The notes under the pieces are model-generated. The model was not told the origin of the DNA, did no database searches, and saw only the letters and a list, made by a program, of their open reading frames with translations. The translations under genes and the position numbers were made by a program. Below are positions 1-6,047 of a stretch of DNA of 9,648 nt, piece after piece; within the stretch, counting starts at the first letter, position 1; each line of letters begins with the position of its first letter. The DNA is taken from assembly GCA_025963345.1 (NCBI GenBank), contig JAOPUS010000203.1:1-9648 (forward strand). The letters run 5' to 3'. The stretch is from Blastococcus sp. (lineage in GTDB: Bacteria; Actinomycetota; Actinomycetes; Mycobacteriales; Geodermatophilaceae).

Positions 1-931
1 GGAACCGGCAGCCCGAGGGCGGGTCGGCCGGGCTCGGGACGTCGCCCTGCAGCAGGATCCGGTCCTTCTGGCCCCGCAGCGCGGGCTCGTGGAGGGGCAC
101 CGACGAGAGCAGCGCCTGCGTGTAGGGGTGCGAGGGCGAGCCGTAGACCTGCTCCTCGGTGCCCTCCTCGACCACGCTGCCCAGGTACATGACCGCGATC
201 CGGTCGGACAGGTGCCGCACGACCGACAGGTCGTGGGCGATGAACAGGTAGGACATGCCGAGCTCGTCCTGCAGGTCCTCGAGCAGGTTCACGACCTGCG
301 CCTGCACCGAGACGTCCAGCGCCGACACCGGCTCGTCGCAGACGATGACCTCCGGCCGCAGGGCCAGCGCGCGGGCGATGCCGATGCGCTGCCGCTGACC
401 GCCGGAGAACTGGTGCGGGTATCGGTTGACGTAGTCGGGGTTCAGGCCGACCCGCTCCAGCAGTTCCTGGGTGCGCTGCAGCCGTCCCTTGCGCGGCGCG
501 ACGTCGGAGTGCACCGACCAGCCCTCGGCCACGATGTCGCCCACCGTCATGCGCGGGTTCAGCGAGCCGTACGGGTCCTGGAAGATGATCTGGACCTCGC
601 GGCGGTACTGCTTGAGCGCCCGGCCGCCCATCTTGGCGACGTCCTGACCCTTGTAGAGGATCGTGCCGCCGGTCGGCTTCTCGAGCGCGACCAGCAGCTT
701 GGCCACGGTCGACTTGCCGCAGCCGGACTCACCGACCATGCCCACGGTCTCGCCCCGCTTCAACGTCAGGTCGACGCCGTCCACCGCGTGGACGTGGCCG
801 ATCGTCTTGCGGAAGACGATGCCCTGGGTCAGCGGGAAGTACTTCTTCAGGCCCCGGACCTCGAGCAGCGGCTCATCGGCCGACGGCTCGGGAAGGACGT
901 TCGCAGCTGCGATGTCGGCGGGGTCAGACAC
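1..931 (-). CDS. oppF: Peptide ABC transporter ATP-binding protein, OppF/DppF type (3' end outside window)
   Basis: Second nucleotide-binding subunit of the peptide importer; it hydrolyses ATP on the cytoplasmic face, presumably as a heterodimer with DppD. My reading of the minus strand gives 310 codons before the window edge. It shows Walker A GESGCGKST (about 67-75), Q-loop Gln118, signature FSGGQRQR (175-182), Walker B VIVCDE (195-200), and the H-loop His in IAHDL (233). The SHPYTQALL segment (about 267-275) begins the oligopeptide-type C-terminal domain, whose first Cys (308) is just reached. The chosen start is GTG at 929-931. AGGAGG lies at 938-943, six bases upstream, and the start overlaps the dppD stop by 8 bp, indicating translational coupling. 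The family assignment is secure. OppF versus DppF naming, and the exact peptide substrate, cannot be decided from sequence. Confidence 0.95.
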   Translation of the reverse strand, partial: MSDPADIAAANVLPEPSADEPLLEVRGLKKYFPLTQGIVFRKTIGHVHAVDGVDLTLKRGETVGMVGESGCGKSTVAKLLVALEKPTGGTILYKGQDVAKMGGRALKQYRREVQIIFQDPYGSLNPRMTVGDIVAEGWSVHSDVAPRKGRLQRTQELLERVGLNPDYVNRYPHQFSGGQRQRIGIARALALRPEVIVCDEPVSALDVSVQAQVVNLLEDLQDELGMSYLFIAHDLSVVRHLSDRIAVMYLGSVVEEGTEEQVYGSPSHPYTQALLSSVPLHEPALRGQKDRILLQGDVPSPADPPSGCRF

Positions 932-1985
932 CGAGGACCTCCTCGCTGTAGTGGCACGCGGCCTCGCGGCCGGGGACGACCAGGCGCAGCGGCGGCACGT
1001 CGCCGACGCAGTCGCGGCCCGGTGCCGCTGCCGCGCCCGTGCGCGCCCGCGGGCACCGCGGATGGAAGGAACAGCCGCTGGGGATGGCCGAGAGGTTCGG
1101 CGGCTGGCCCACGATCGGGTTGAGCCGGCCCCCCTTGGCCTCCACCTGCGGGATCGAGTTCATCAAGCCGAGCGTGTACGGGTGCGCCGGCCGGGTGAAG
1201 ACGTCGTCCACCGTGCCGGTCTCGACGATCTTCCCGGCGTACATGACGGCGACCCGATCGGCGACCTCGTTGACCACCCCGAGGTCGTGGGTGATGAGGA
1301 CCAGGCCCATGCCGGTGTCGCGCTGCAGGTCCTTGAGCAGGTCCATGACCTGCGCCTGCACGGTGACGTCGAGCGCCGTGGTGGGCTCGTCGGCGATCAG
1401 GATGCGCGGGTCCAGCGCCAGGGCCATGGCGATCATGACGCGCTGGCGCATCCCGCCGGAGAACTGGTGCGGGTAGTCGTTCACCCGCCGGGCGGCGGCC
1501 GGGATCCGCACCCGATCCATCAGCTCGATGGCGTGCTGCTTGGCCTCCTTGCGGGAGGTTCCCCGGTGCGCCCGGAACATCTCACCGATCTGGAAGCCGA
1601 CGCTGTAGACGGGATTCAGGGCCGACAGCGCGTCCTGGAAGATCATGGAGATGCCGGGGCCGCGGATCTTCCGCTGGTCCTCTTCGTCCATGGTGAGCAT
1701 GTCGCGCCCCTGGAAGCGGATCCCACCACCGGTGATCACCGCCGGTGGGACGTCCAGGATCCCCATGATCGCCTGCGCGGAGACCGACTTGCCCGACCCG
1801 GACTCACCGAGGATCGCGAGGGTCTCGCCCTGGTGGACGGCGTAGCTGATCCCGTTCACCGCGTTGACGACGCTGGAACGCGTCCGGAACTCCACGTGCA
1901 GGTCGTCGACCTCGAGCACGGGGCCGACGCCGGCCGCGGGCTCGAGCGGGGAGTGGGATTCGAGGGAACCGGTACTCGTGTTCAC
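924..1985 (-). CDS. dppD: Peptide ABC transporter ATP-binding protein, DppD/OppD type
   Basis: First ATPase of the peptide importer, 353 aa from a GTG at 1983-1985. That GTG overlaps the dppC stop as GTGA (4 bp), with GAGG at 1994-1997 as ribosome site. The open frame runs further upstream, but that part is only a shadow of dppC. Visible features are Walker A GESGSGKS (60-67), Q-loop Gln117, signature FSGGMRQR (175-182), Walker B ILIADE (195-200), H-loop His233, and AHPYTLGLM (about 267-275) opening the oligopeptide C-terminal domain. The tail holds four cysteines (305, 311, 326, 344) in the GC.FHPRC...C...ACH arrangement seen in this family; some members bind a 4Fe-4S cluster here. The segment between Cys311 and Cys326 is Ala/Arg/Gly-rich and seems a few residues longer than usual. 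Length is normal for OppD/DppD. Confidence 0.95.
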   Translation of the reverse strand: MNTSTGSLESHSPLEPAAGVGPVLEVDDLHVEFRTRSSVVNAVNGISYAVHQGETLAILGESGSGKSVSAQAIMGILDVPPAVITGGGIRFQGRDMLTMDEEDQRKIRGPGISMIFQDALSALNPVYSVGFQIGEMFRAHRGTSRKEAKQHAIELMDRVRIPAAARRVNDYPHQFSGGMRQRVMIAMALALDPRILIADEPTTALDVTVQAQVMDLLKDLQRDTGMGLVLITHDLGVVNEVADRVAVMYAGKIVETGTVDDVFTRPAHPYTLGLMNSIPQVEAKGGRLNPIVGQPPNLSAIPSGCSFHPRCPRARTGAAAAPGRDCVGDVPPLRLVVPGREAACHYSEEVLGV

Positions 1986-2953
1986 GAACGCTGCCTCGGG
2001 TCGAGGGCGTCGCGCAGTGCGTCGCCCATCATGATGAAGGCCATCACGGTCAGGGTCAGGATGATGCTGGGGAACAGCACCAGGTGCGGGGCGCTGCGGA
2101 TCGAGCTCTCGCCGGCCGCGATCTGCAGCCCCCAGGAGATCGCCGGGCGTTGCAGCCCGACGCCGAGGAAGGTCAGTGTCGCCTCGGCGGCGATGAGCAC
2201 CCCGACCGTGATGGTCGTGTAGACCAGCACCGGCGCCACCGCATTCGGCAGGATGTGCCGGATCAGGATCCGCCTGTCCGACGCGCCCATCGCGCGGGCC
2301 GCGGCGACGTAGTCCTGGCTCTTCACCGCGATGACCTGCGAGCGCACCAGCCGCATCGCGGTCATCCAGCCGAACAGCGCCAGCGCCAGCGCGACCGCCC
2401 CCGGTCCCCGGCTGTTGATGATCGGGATGTCGGTGGACGGGCCCACCCGCAGCAGCACGAGGGCGCCGAGGATCAGCGGCAGCGCGTAGAAGATGTCGGC
2501 GATCCGGGACAGGATTCCGTCCGTGAGCCCGCCGAAGTAGCCGGCGATGGCGCCCACGGCGACCCCGAGGAGAAGGATCACGAGGACGGCGAAGATGCCG
2601 ATGATCAGCGAGTTCCGCGCGCCGTAGACGACGTTGGCCAGGTAGTCGCAACCCTGGATGTCGTAGCCGAACCAGTGGGCGGCCGAGGGCAGTGCCTTGG
2701 AGTTGGCCAGGTCACAGGCCCGGGGGTCGACCCCTCGGGCGAACACCTGCGGCACGACCGCCATCAGCGTGAACAGGAGGGTGAGGAAAGCGCCGATCCA
2801 GAACAGCACGTTGCGCCGGAGCGAGCCCCAGGCGTCAGACCACAGGCTGTTCTGCCGGGCGTCGGTGCCGTCGACGGGCGTCGTCCCGATCCCGGCCGTG
2901 ACATCGACCTCGATCTGGGCCGGGTCCAGGTTTCGCTGCTGCTGGTCAGTCAT
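1982..2953 (-). CDS. dppC: Peptide ABC transporter permease, DppC/OppC type
   Basis: Inner-membrane permease, 323 aa, forming the translocation path with DppB. A hydrophilic N-terminus of about 45 residues (OppC_N-type region) precedes the first membrane helix (about 49-72). An extracytoplasmic segment leads to the family motif HWFGYDIQGCD (93-103), then several hydrophobic helices (about 115-140, 155-170, 185-205, 240-265, 290-310). The EAA coupling loop contains DYVAAARAMGASDRR (214-228) followed by ILPN, which docks on the ATPases. In the motif the common GRD is GCD. Cys102 and Cys80 both lie in the first external loop and could form a disulfide; this is inference, and I recall similar actinobacterial DppC proteins. 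The ATG at 2951-2953 has GAGG at 2961-2964 and overlaps the dppB stop by 8 bp. The 3' end overlaps dppD by 4 bp. Confidence 0.95.
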   Translation of the reverse strand: MTDQQQRNLDPAQIEVDVTAGIGTTPVDGTDARQNSLWSDAWGSLRRNVLFWIGAFLTLLFTLMAVVPQVFARGVDPRACDLANSKALPSAAHWFGYDIQGCDYLANVVYGARNSLIIGIFAVLVILLLGVAVGAIAGYFGGLTDGILSRIADIFYALPLILGALVLLRVGPSTDIPIINSRGPGAVALALALFGWMTAMRLVRSQVIAVKSQDYVAAARAMGASDRRILIRHILPNAVAPVLVYTTITVGVLIAAEATLTFLGVGLQRPAISWGLQIAAGESSIRSAPHLVLFPSIILTLTVMAFIMMGDALRDALDPRQRS

Positions 2954-3869
2954 AGCGGATCCTCGGGTCGAGCACTGCGTAGAGCACGTCGACGATCAGG
3001 TTGAAGAAGATGAAGAAGAAGACCATCAGCGTCACGATGCCCACGACGACCGCGCCCTCCTGCGCCTTGACGGAGTCGAAGACCTCGCGTCCGATGCCGG
3101 GGAGGTTGAACACCGTTTCCGTGACGATGGCACCGCCCAGAAGGGCCCCGATGTCGGCGCCGATGAATGTCACCACCGGGATCAGACTGTTGCGCAGCAT
3201 GTGCCGGACGATGACCGTCCGCTGCGGCAGGCCCTTGGCCCTGGCGGTCCGGACGTAGTCCGCGCGCATGTTCTCGGCGATGCTGGTGCGGGTCAGCCGG
3301 GCCACGTAGGCCAGCGAGCCGGAGGCGAGCACCAGGCCGGGCAGGACGTAGCTGTAGAGGCCTTCACGAGTGCCTGCGATCGGGAACCAGCCGAGCTTCA
3401 GGCCGAACAGCAGCTGCGTGAGGAATGCCAGCACCAGGATCGGGATCGAGACGACGAGCGTCGTCGAGACCAGCACGAAGTTGTCGAAGAAGCTGTTGCG
3501 GCGGATCCCGGCCAGCACCCCGGCCACGATCCCGATCACGATCTCGAAGAGGACCGCGACGACGGTGAGCTTCACCGTGACCGGCAGGGTCCGCACGATC
3601 GTGTCGAGGACCGGCCTCCCCCGGAAGTCGGTGCCTAGGTCACCGGAGAACAGGCCCTTGAGGTACTCCCAGTACTGCACCCACAGGGGGTCGGACAGGT
3701 GGAAGCGCTCGGTGAGCACCTGGACGACTGCCGGCGACACCGGCCGGTCGCCGGCGAGCGCCCGGATGGGGTCGCCTGGCAGGGCGTACACCATGGCGAA
3801 GATGAGGAACGAGGCGCCGAGGAGCACCGGGATCGTCAGCAGTAGTCGGCGCGCGACGTAGCGGCCCAT
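2946..3869 (-). CDS. dppB: Peptide ABC transporter permease, DppB/OppB type
   Basis: Inner-membrane permease, 307 aa, partner of DppC. The N-terminal helix (about 7-30) ends in the family signature ALPGDP (29-34). A periplasmic domain follows (about 35-98, with LSDPLWVQYWEYLKG and the GDLGTDFRG region). Five further hydrophobic helices come next. The EAA loop contains DYVRTARAKGLPQRT (204-218) and then HMLRNSLIP. The C-terminus DVLYAVLDPRIRYD is the typical OppB ending. The ATG at 3867-3869 is preceded by a G-rich ribosome site (AAGGGGGA) about 2-4 bases away. The gene lies 146 bp downstream of the binding-protein-1 stop, with a strong hairpin between them, so expression probably depends on read-through. 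A perfect TTGACA lies upstream (3920-3925), but I could find no matching -10. Length and motif order match the family. Confidence 0.95.
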   Translation of the reverse strand: MGRYVARRLLLTIPVLLGASFLIFAMVYALPGDPIRALAGDRPVSPAVVQVLTERFHLSDPLWVQYWEYLKGLFSGDLGTDFRGRPVLDTIVRTLPVTVKLTVVAVLFEIVIGIVAGVLAGIRRNSFFDNFVLVSTTLVVSIPILVLAFLTQLLFGLKLGWFPIAGTREGLYSYVLPGLVLASGSLAYVARLTRTSIAENMRADYVRTARAKGLPQRTVIVRHMLRNSLIPVVTFIGADIGALLGGAIVTETVFNLPGIGREVFDSVKAQEGAVVVGIVTLMVFFFIFFNLIVDVLYAVLDPRIRYD

Positions 3870-3953
3870 GGTCCCCCTTCGGGGTGTGGGGCGGCGCGGT
3901 TCGTTCCCGCGGCGCCGGTGTCAATCTTGCCGGGCAGACCCCGCGCGCGCCGC

Positions 3954-3990
3954 CGGGGGCGTCCGTCCTGCTGGGACGGGCGCCCCCGGT
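3954..3990 (-). terminator. Strong GC hairpin between binding-protein gene 1 and dppB (attenuating or mRNA-stabilising)
   Basis: A 16-bp stem (arms 3954-3969 and 3975-3990; outer half CCGGGGGCG / CGCCCCCGG) encloses a 5-nt loop and is broken by a single mismatch (T3963 with G3981, C·A in the minus-strand RNA). It starts 26 nt past the stop at 4016. No T-run follows on the minus strand, which is common for actinobacterial terminators. Because dppB lies directly downstream and has no convincing promoter, I infer partial termination or 3'-end protection that lowers permease expression relative to the binding protein. Confidence 0.6.
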
Positions 3991-4015
3991 GGGGTCGTGC
4001 GGTCCGCTCAGTCCG

Positions 4016-5635
4016 TCACTGGTTGACGGTGACCTCAGACCAGACGGGCCGCTGGAACAGGTCGATCCGGACGTCGGCCACGTGGTCGGTGTGGACGGAC
4101 TGGATCTGGGTGAAGAACAGCGGCGCCATGGGCATGTCCTCGGCGATGAGGTCCTCGGCCTTCTGGTAGGCGCTGATGGCGTCTTCCTCGCTGGCTGCCG
4201 AGTCGCCGTCGGCGATCAGGTCGACGACTTCCTGGTTCTCGTAGAAGGCGTAGTTCGAGCCGATCGGCGGGAGCGACTGCGGGGTGAAGAGCGGGGTCAG
4301 GTAGCTCTCCGCGGCCGGGTAGTCGAAGCTCCAGCCGTAGCGGAACGGGCCGGTGAAGCCCTTCGACTCACCGAGGGGCAGGTACTGGGCGAAGTCGAGG
4401 CTGCCCTGGAGCTTGAAGTCCACCCCGATGTTGGTGCGCAGCTGGTTGCCCACGGCCTCCATCCACGCGTCGTGACCGCCGCCGGCGTTGAACCACAGCT
4501 CGATCGGCTGGCTCTTGTCGAAGCCGGCCTCGTCGAGCAGCTGGTTGGCCTTGTCGACGTCGTAGGTGCAGTACTCGCAGGAGCCCTCGCGGTAGCCGTC
4601 GACGACCGGCGAGATGAACGAGTCGGCCGGGGTGCGGGTACCGGAGAAGATGGCCTTGGAGATGGCCGCCCGGTCGATCGCCATCGAGAAGGCCTGGCGG
4701 ACCCGCTTGTCGGCGAAGCGCTGGTCGTAGGTCGGGAAGCCGAGGTAGGTGATCTGCGACACCTCGGTGTTGATGAAGTTGTCGCCGAACGTGGTCTGCG
4801 CCGACTCGATGACGTCGGGCGGGATGACGTCGACGATGTCGACGTTGCCGTCCTCGGCGTCGGTGTAGGCGGTCGCCTGGTCGGCGTAGACCACGAACTC
4901 CATGCCGTCGGCCTTGGCCTTGTCGTCACCGGCGTAGTCGTCGTAACGGGACAGCGTGATGCCCTGACCGGGCACGTAGTCGGAGTCGGCCTTGAACGGG
5001 CCGTTGCCGATCGGGTGCGTGCCGAAGGCCTCCGGGTCGTCGAAGAAGGAGTCGGGCAGCGGGTTGAAGGCGTCGTAGCCGACGACCGCGGGGAACAGCG
5101 CGAACGGAGCGCTCAGCTCCACCGTGAAGGTGTGGTCGTCGACGACCTTGACACCGGTCAGCTCGGTCGCCGTGCCGTCCTGCAGCTCCTGGAACCCGGC
5201 GATGCGGGACAGGTACGAGCCGCCGTCCTGCGCGTTCTGCGGGTTGGCGGTGTAGTTCCACGCGTCGACGAAGGACGCCGCGTCGACGGGCGTGCCGTCG
5301 TGGAACGTCCACCCGTCCTTGAGGGTGATCGTCCAGTCCTTGTTGTCGTCGGACTCGATCGAGTCGGCCACGCCGGTGTACTCGACCGCGCCGTCCTTGG
5401 CGTAACCGACCAGACCGGTCCAGAGGGCGGAGATGACCTTCGCACCCTCGCTCTCCGTGGTGTTGCCGGGGACGAGCGGGCTCTTCGGCTCGCCGATGTA
5501 GGCGGTGAAGGTGCCACCGCTCGCGGCGGTGCTGCCCTCGTCACTGCCCTCGCTGCTGCCGCCACAGGCGGTCATCAGCATCGCGGCGGCGATGGCCGTC
5601 GCGACGAGCGCACTACTGCGCTTGCTCAACTTCAC
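4016..5635 (-). CDS. Peptide ABC transporter substrate-binding lipoprotein 1 (SBP family 5, DppA/OppA-like)
   Basis: Extracytoplasmic receptor that captures peptides or a related solute and delivers it to DppBC. From the preferred GTG (5633-5635) it is 539 aa. A lysine/arginine N-terminus and hydrophobic stretch end in MTAC with the lipid-attached Cys24. Family-5 binding-protein features include GEPKSPLVPGNT (48-59), WTFHDGTPVDAASFVDAWNY (109-128), a PIGNGPFK segment (208-215) and KRVRQAFSMAIDRA (310-323). Cys353 and Cys356 form a CEYC motif shared with the paralogue next door. The GTG is preferred over an in-frame ATG at 5651-5653 because AGGGAGG (5644-5650) sits 8 nt before the GTG but overlaps the region just after the ATG. 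The GTG also places the lipobox Cys at residue 24, exactly as in the paralogue. The substrate cannot be read from sequence. Confidence 0.93.
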   Translation of the reverse strand: MKLSKRSSALVATAIAAAMLMTACGGSSEGSDEGSTAASGGTFTAYIGEPKSPLVPGNTTESEGAKVISALWTGLVGYAKDGAVEYTGVADSIESDDNKDWTITLKDGWTFHDGTPVDAASFVDAWNYTANPQNAQDGGSYLSRIAGFQELQDGTATELTGVKVVDDHTFTVELSAPFALFPAVVGYDAFNPLPDSFFDDPEAFGTHPIGNGPFKADSDYVPGQGITLSRYDDYAGDDKAKADGMEFVVYADQATAYTDAEDGNVDIVDVIPPDVIESAQTTFGDNFINTEVSQITYLGFPTYDQRFADKRVRQAFSMAIDRAAISKAIFSGTRTPADSFISPVVDGYREGSCEYCTYDVDKANQLLDEAGFDKSQPIELWFNAGGGHDAWMEAVGNQLRTNIGVDFKLQGSLDFAQYLPLGESKGFTGPFRYGWSFDYPAAESYLTPLFTPQSLPPIGSNYAFYENQEVVDLIADGDSAASEEDAISAYQKAEDLIAEDMPMAPLFFTQIQSVHTDHVADVRIDLFQRPVWSEVTVNQ

Positions 5636-5768
5636 GTGCAATGCCTCCCTCATCCCGCAATCAGCGGGGGGAACGGACAGGTCGATCCGCGCCCAGCGAG
5701 GGGCCGTCGGACGACTGACTGGTCACGAGCGAAACGCACCCGGGAGGCAGAGGCCTCCCCGATACGAC
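5636..5768 (-). promoter_or_regulatory. Structured 5' leader of binding-protein gene 1 (candidate cis-regulatory RNA)
   Basis: Predicted untranslated leader of about 133 nt. In transcript order it has a 7-bp hairpin with 4-nt loop (5759-5742, GGGAGGC/GCCTCCC), a CGTGACCA block (5727-5720), a TGGGCGCGGA block (5695-5686), a 5-bp hairpin with 5-nt loop (5668-5654, CCCGC/GCGGG), and then, 3 nt later, the ribosome site. The same elements recur in the same order and at nearly equal distances before binding-protein gene 2. The start of transcription is inferred from the promoter match. I do not recognise a known riboswitch class. Confidence 0.5.
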
Positions 5769-5774
5769 GGATGG

Positions 5775-5804
5775 ACCCTAGGCACGCCCGCAAAGGGGTG
5801 TCCA
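5775..5804 (-). promoter_or_regulatory. Sigma-70-like promoter of binding-protein gene 1
   Basis: Reading the minus strand, TGGACA (5799-5804) is a 5/6 match to TTGACA. It is followed by an 18-nt spacer and TAGGGT (5775-5780), which fits the TAnnnT pattern of actinobacterial -10 boxes. The -10 context GCCTAGGGTCC is nearly repeated as GCCTATGGTCC at the paralogue's promoter, which strengthens the call. Confidence 0.5.
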
Positions 5805-5983
5805 CGGACGTCATCGAGTTGTGACCTGGGTCGATCAACCGCAGCCCAACCGTAACTTCCACATCATGCGACGCCGCCACCGGGCGTGTCTTTCCGCACT
5901 TTCGACCATATGGCAGGACGGATTACGGCACCTCTCACCTGCCGGGTTGATGCGTTGCCGGCCGATAGGCGCGCCACGAACGA
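5805..5983 (-). other. Non-coding stretch between the gene-2 hairpin and the gene-1 promoter
   Basis: No gene with a credible start and ribosome site on either strand. It is somewhat AT-richer than its surroundings, as expected upstream of a promoter. The only structure seen is a weak imperfect dyad (GTTG...GACC CA GGTC...CAAC, 5818-5839) about 14 nt upstream of the -35 box. It could be an operator but has no second copy. Confidence 0.4.
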
Positions 5984-6029
5984 CGCCGCCGGGGACCCCA
6001 GCCCTGTCGGGCCGGCGTCCCCGGCGGCG
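5984..6029 (-). terminator. Strong hairpin downstream of binding-protein gene 2
   Basis: Perfect 13-bp arms (5984-5996 and 6017-6029, CGCCGCCGGGGAC and its complement) enclose a further small stem, gccc/gggc (6001-6004 and 6009-6012), with a tgtc loop. It begins 19 nt after the stop of the gene ending at 6048. There is no T-run. Its place matches the hairpin after binding-protein gene 1, so both receptor mRNAs probably end in or are protected by such a structure. Confidence 0.65.
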
Positions 6030-6047
6030 GCCGGTGGAACGGGATCG

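Noticed and set aside
509..514. Additional GTGCAC hexamers at 509-514 and 8885-8890
   Set aside because: Both are within coding sequence, lack extended dyad symmetry and have no partner 23 bp away, so they are probably chance occurrences.
1986..2651. N-terminal extension of the dppD reading frame upstream of 1985
   Set aside because: The extension lies inside dppC and is Arg-rich without family similarity. The GTGA overlap with a ribosome site marks the real start.
89..3638. Several long plus-strand open frames opposite the ATPase and permease genes
   Set aside because: They are antisense to clearly conserved transporter genes and have His/Asp/Arg-rich low-complexity translations without motifs or ribosome sites.
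3920..3925. Perfect TTGACA upstream of dppB on the minus strand
   Set aside because: At spacings of 16-18 nt the downstream hexamers (GAACCG, AACCGC and neighbours) do not resemble TAnnnT, so a promoter is not supported from sequence alone.
3884..5824. A 646-codon open frame on the plus strand
   Set aside because: It lies antisense across binding-protein gene 1, has Val/Gly/Arg-rich unstructured composition and no recognisable domain. It is a typical GC-rich shadow of the minus-strand gene.
5818..5839. Imperfect dyad GTTG...GACC/GGTC...CAAC upstream of the gene-1 promoter
   Set aside because: The arms are uneven and no similar site occurs upstream of the paralogous promoter, so I do not call it an operator.
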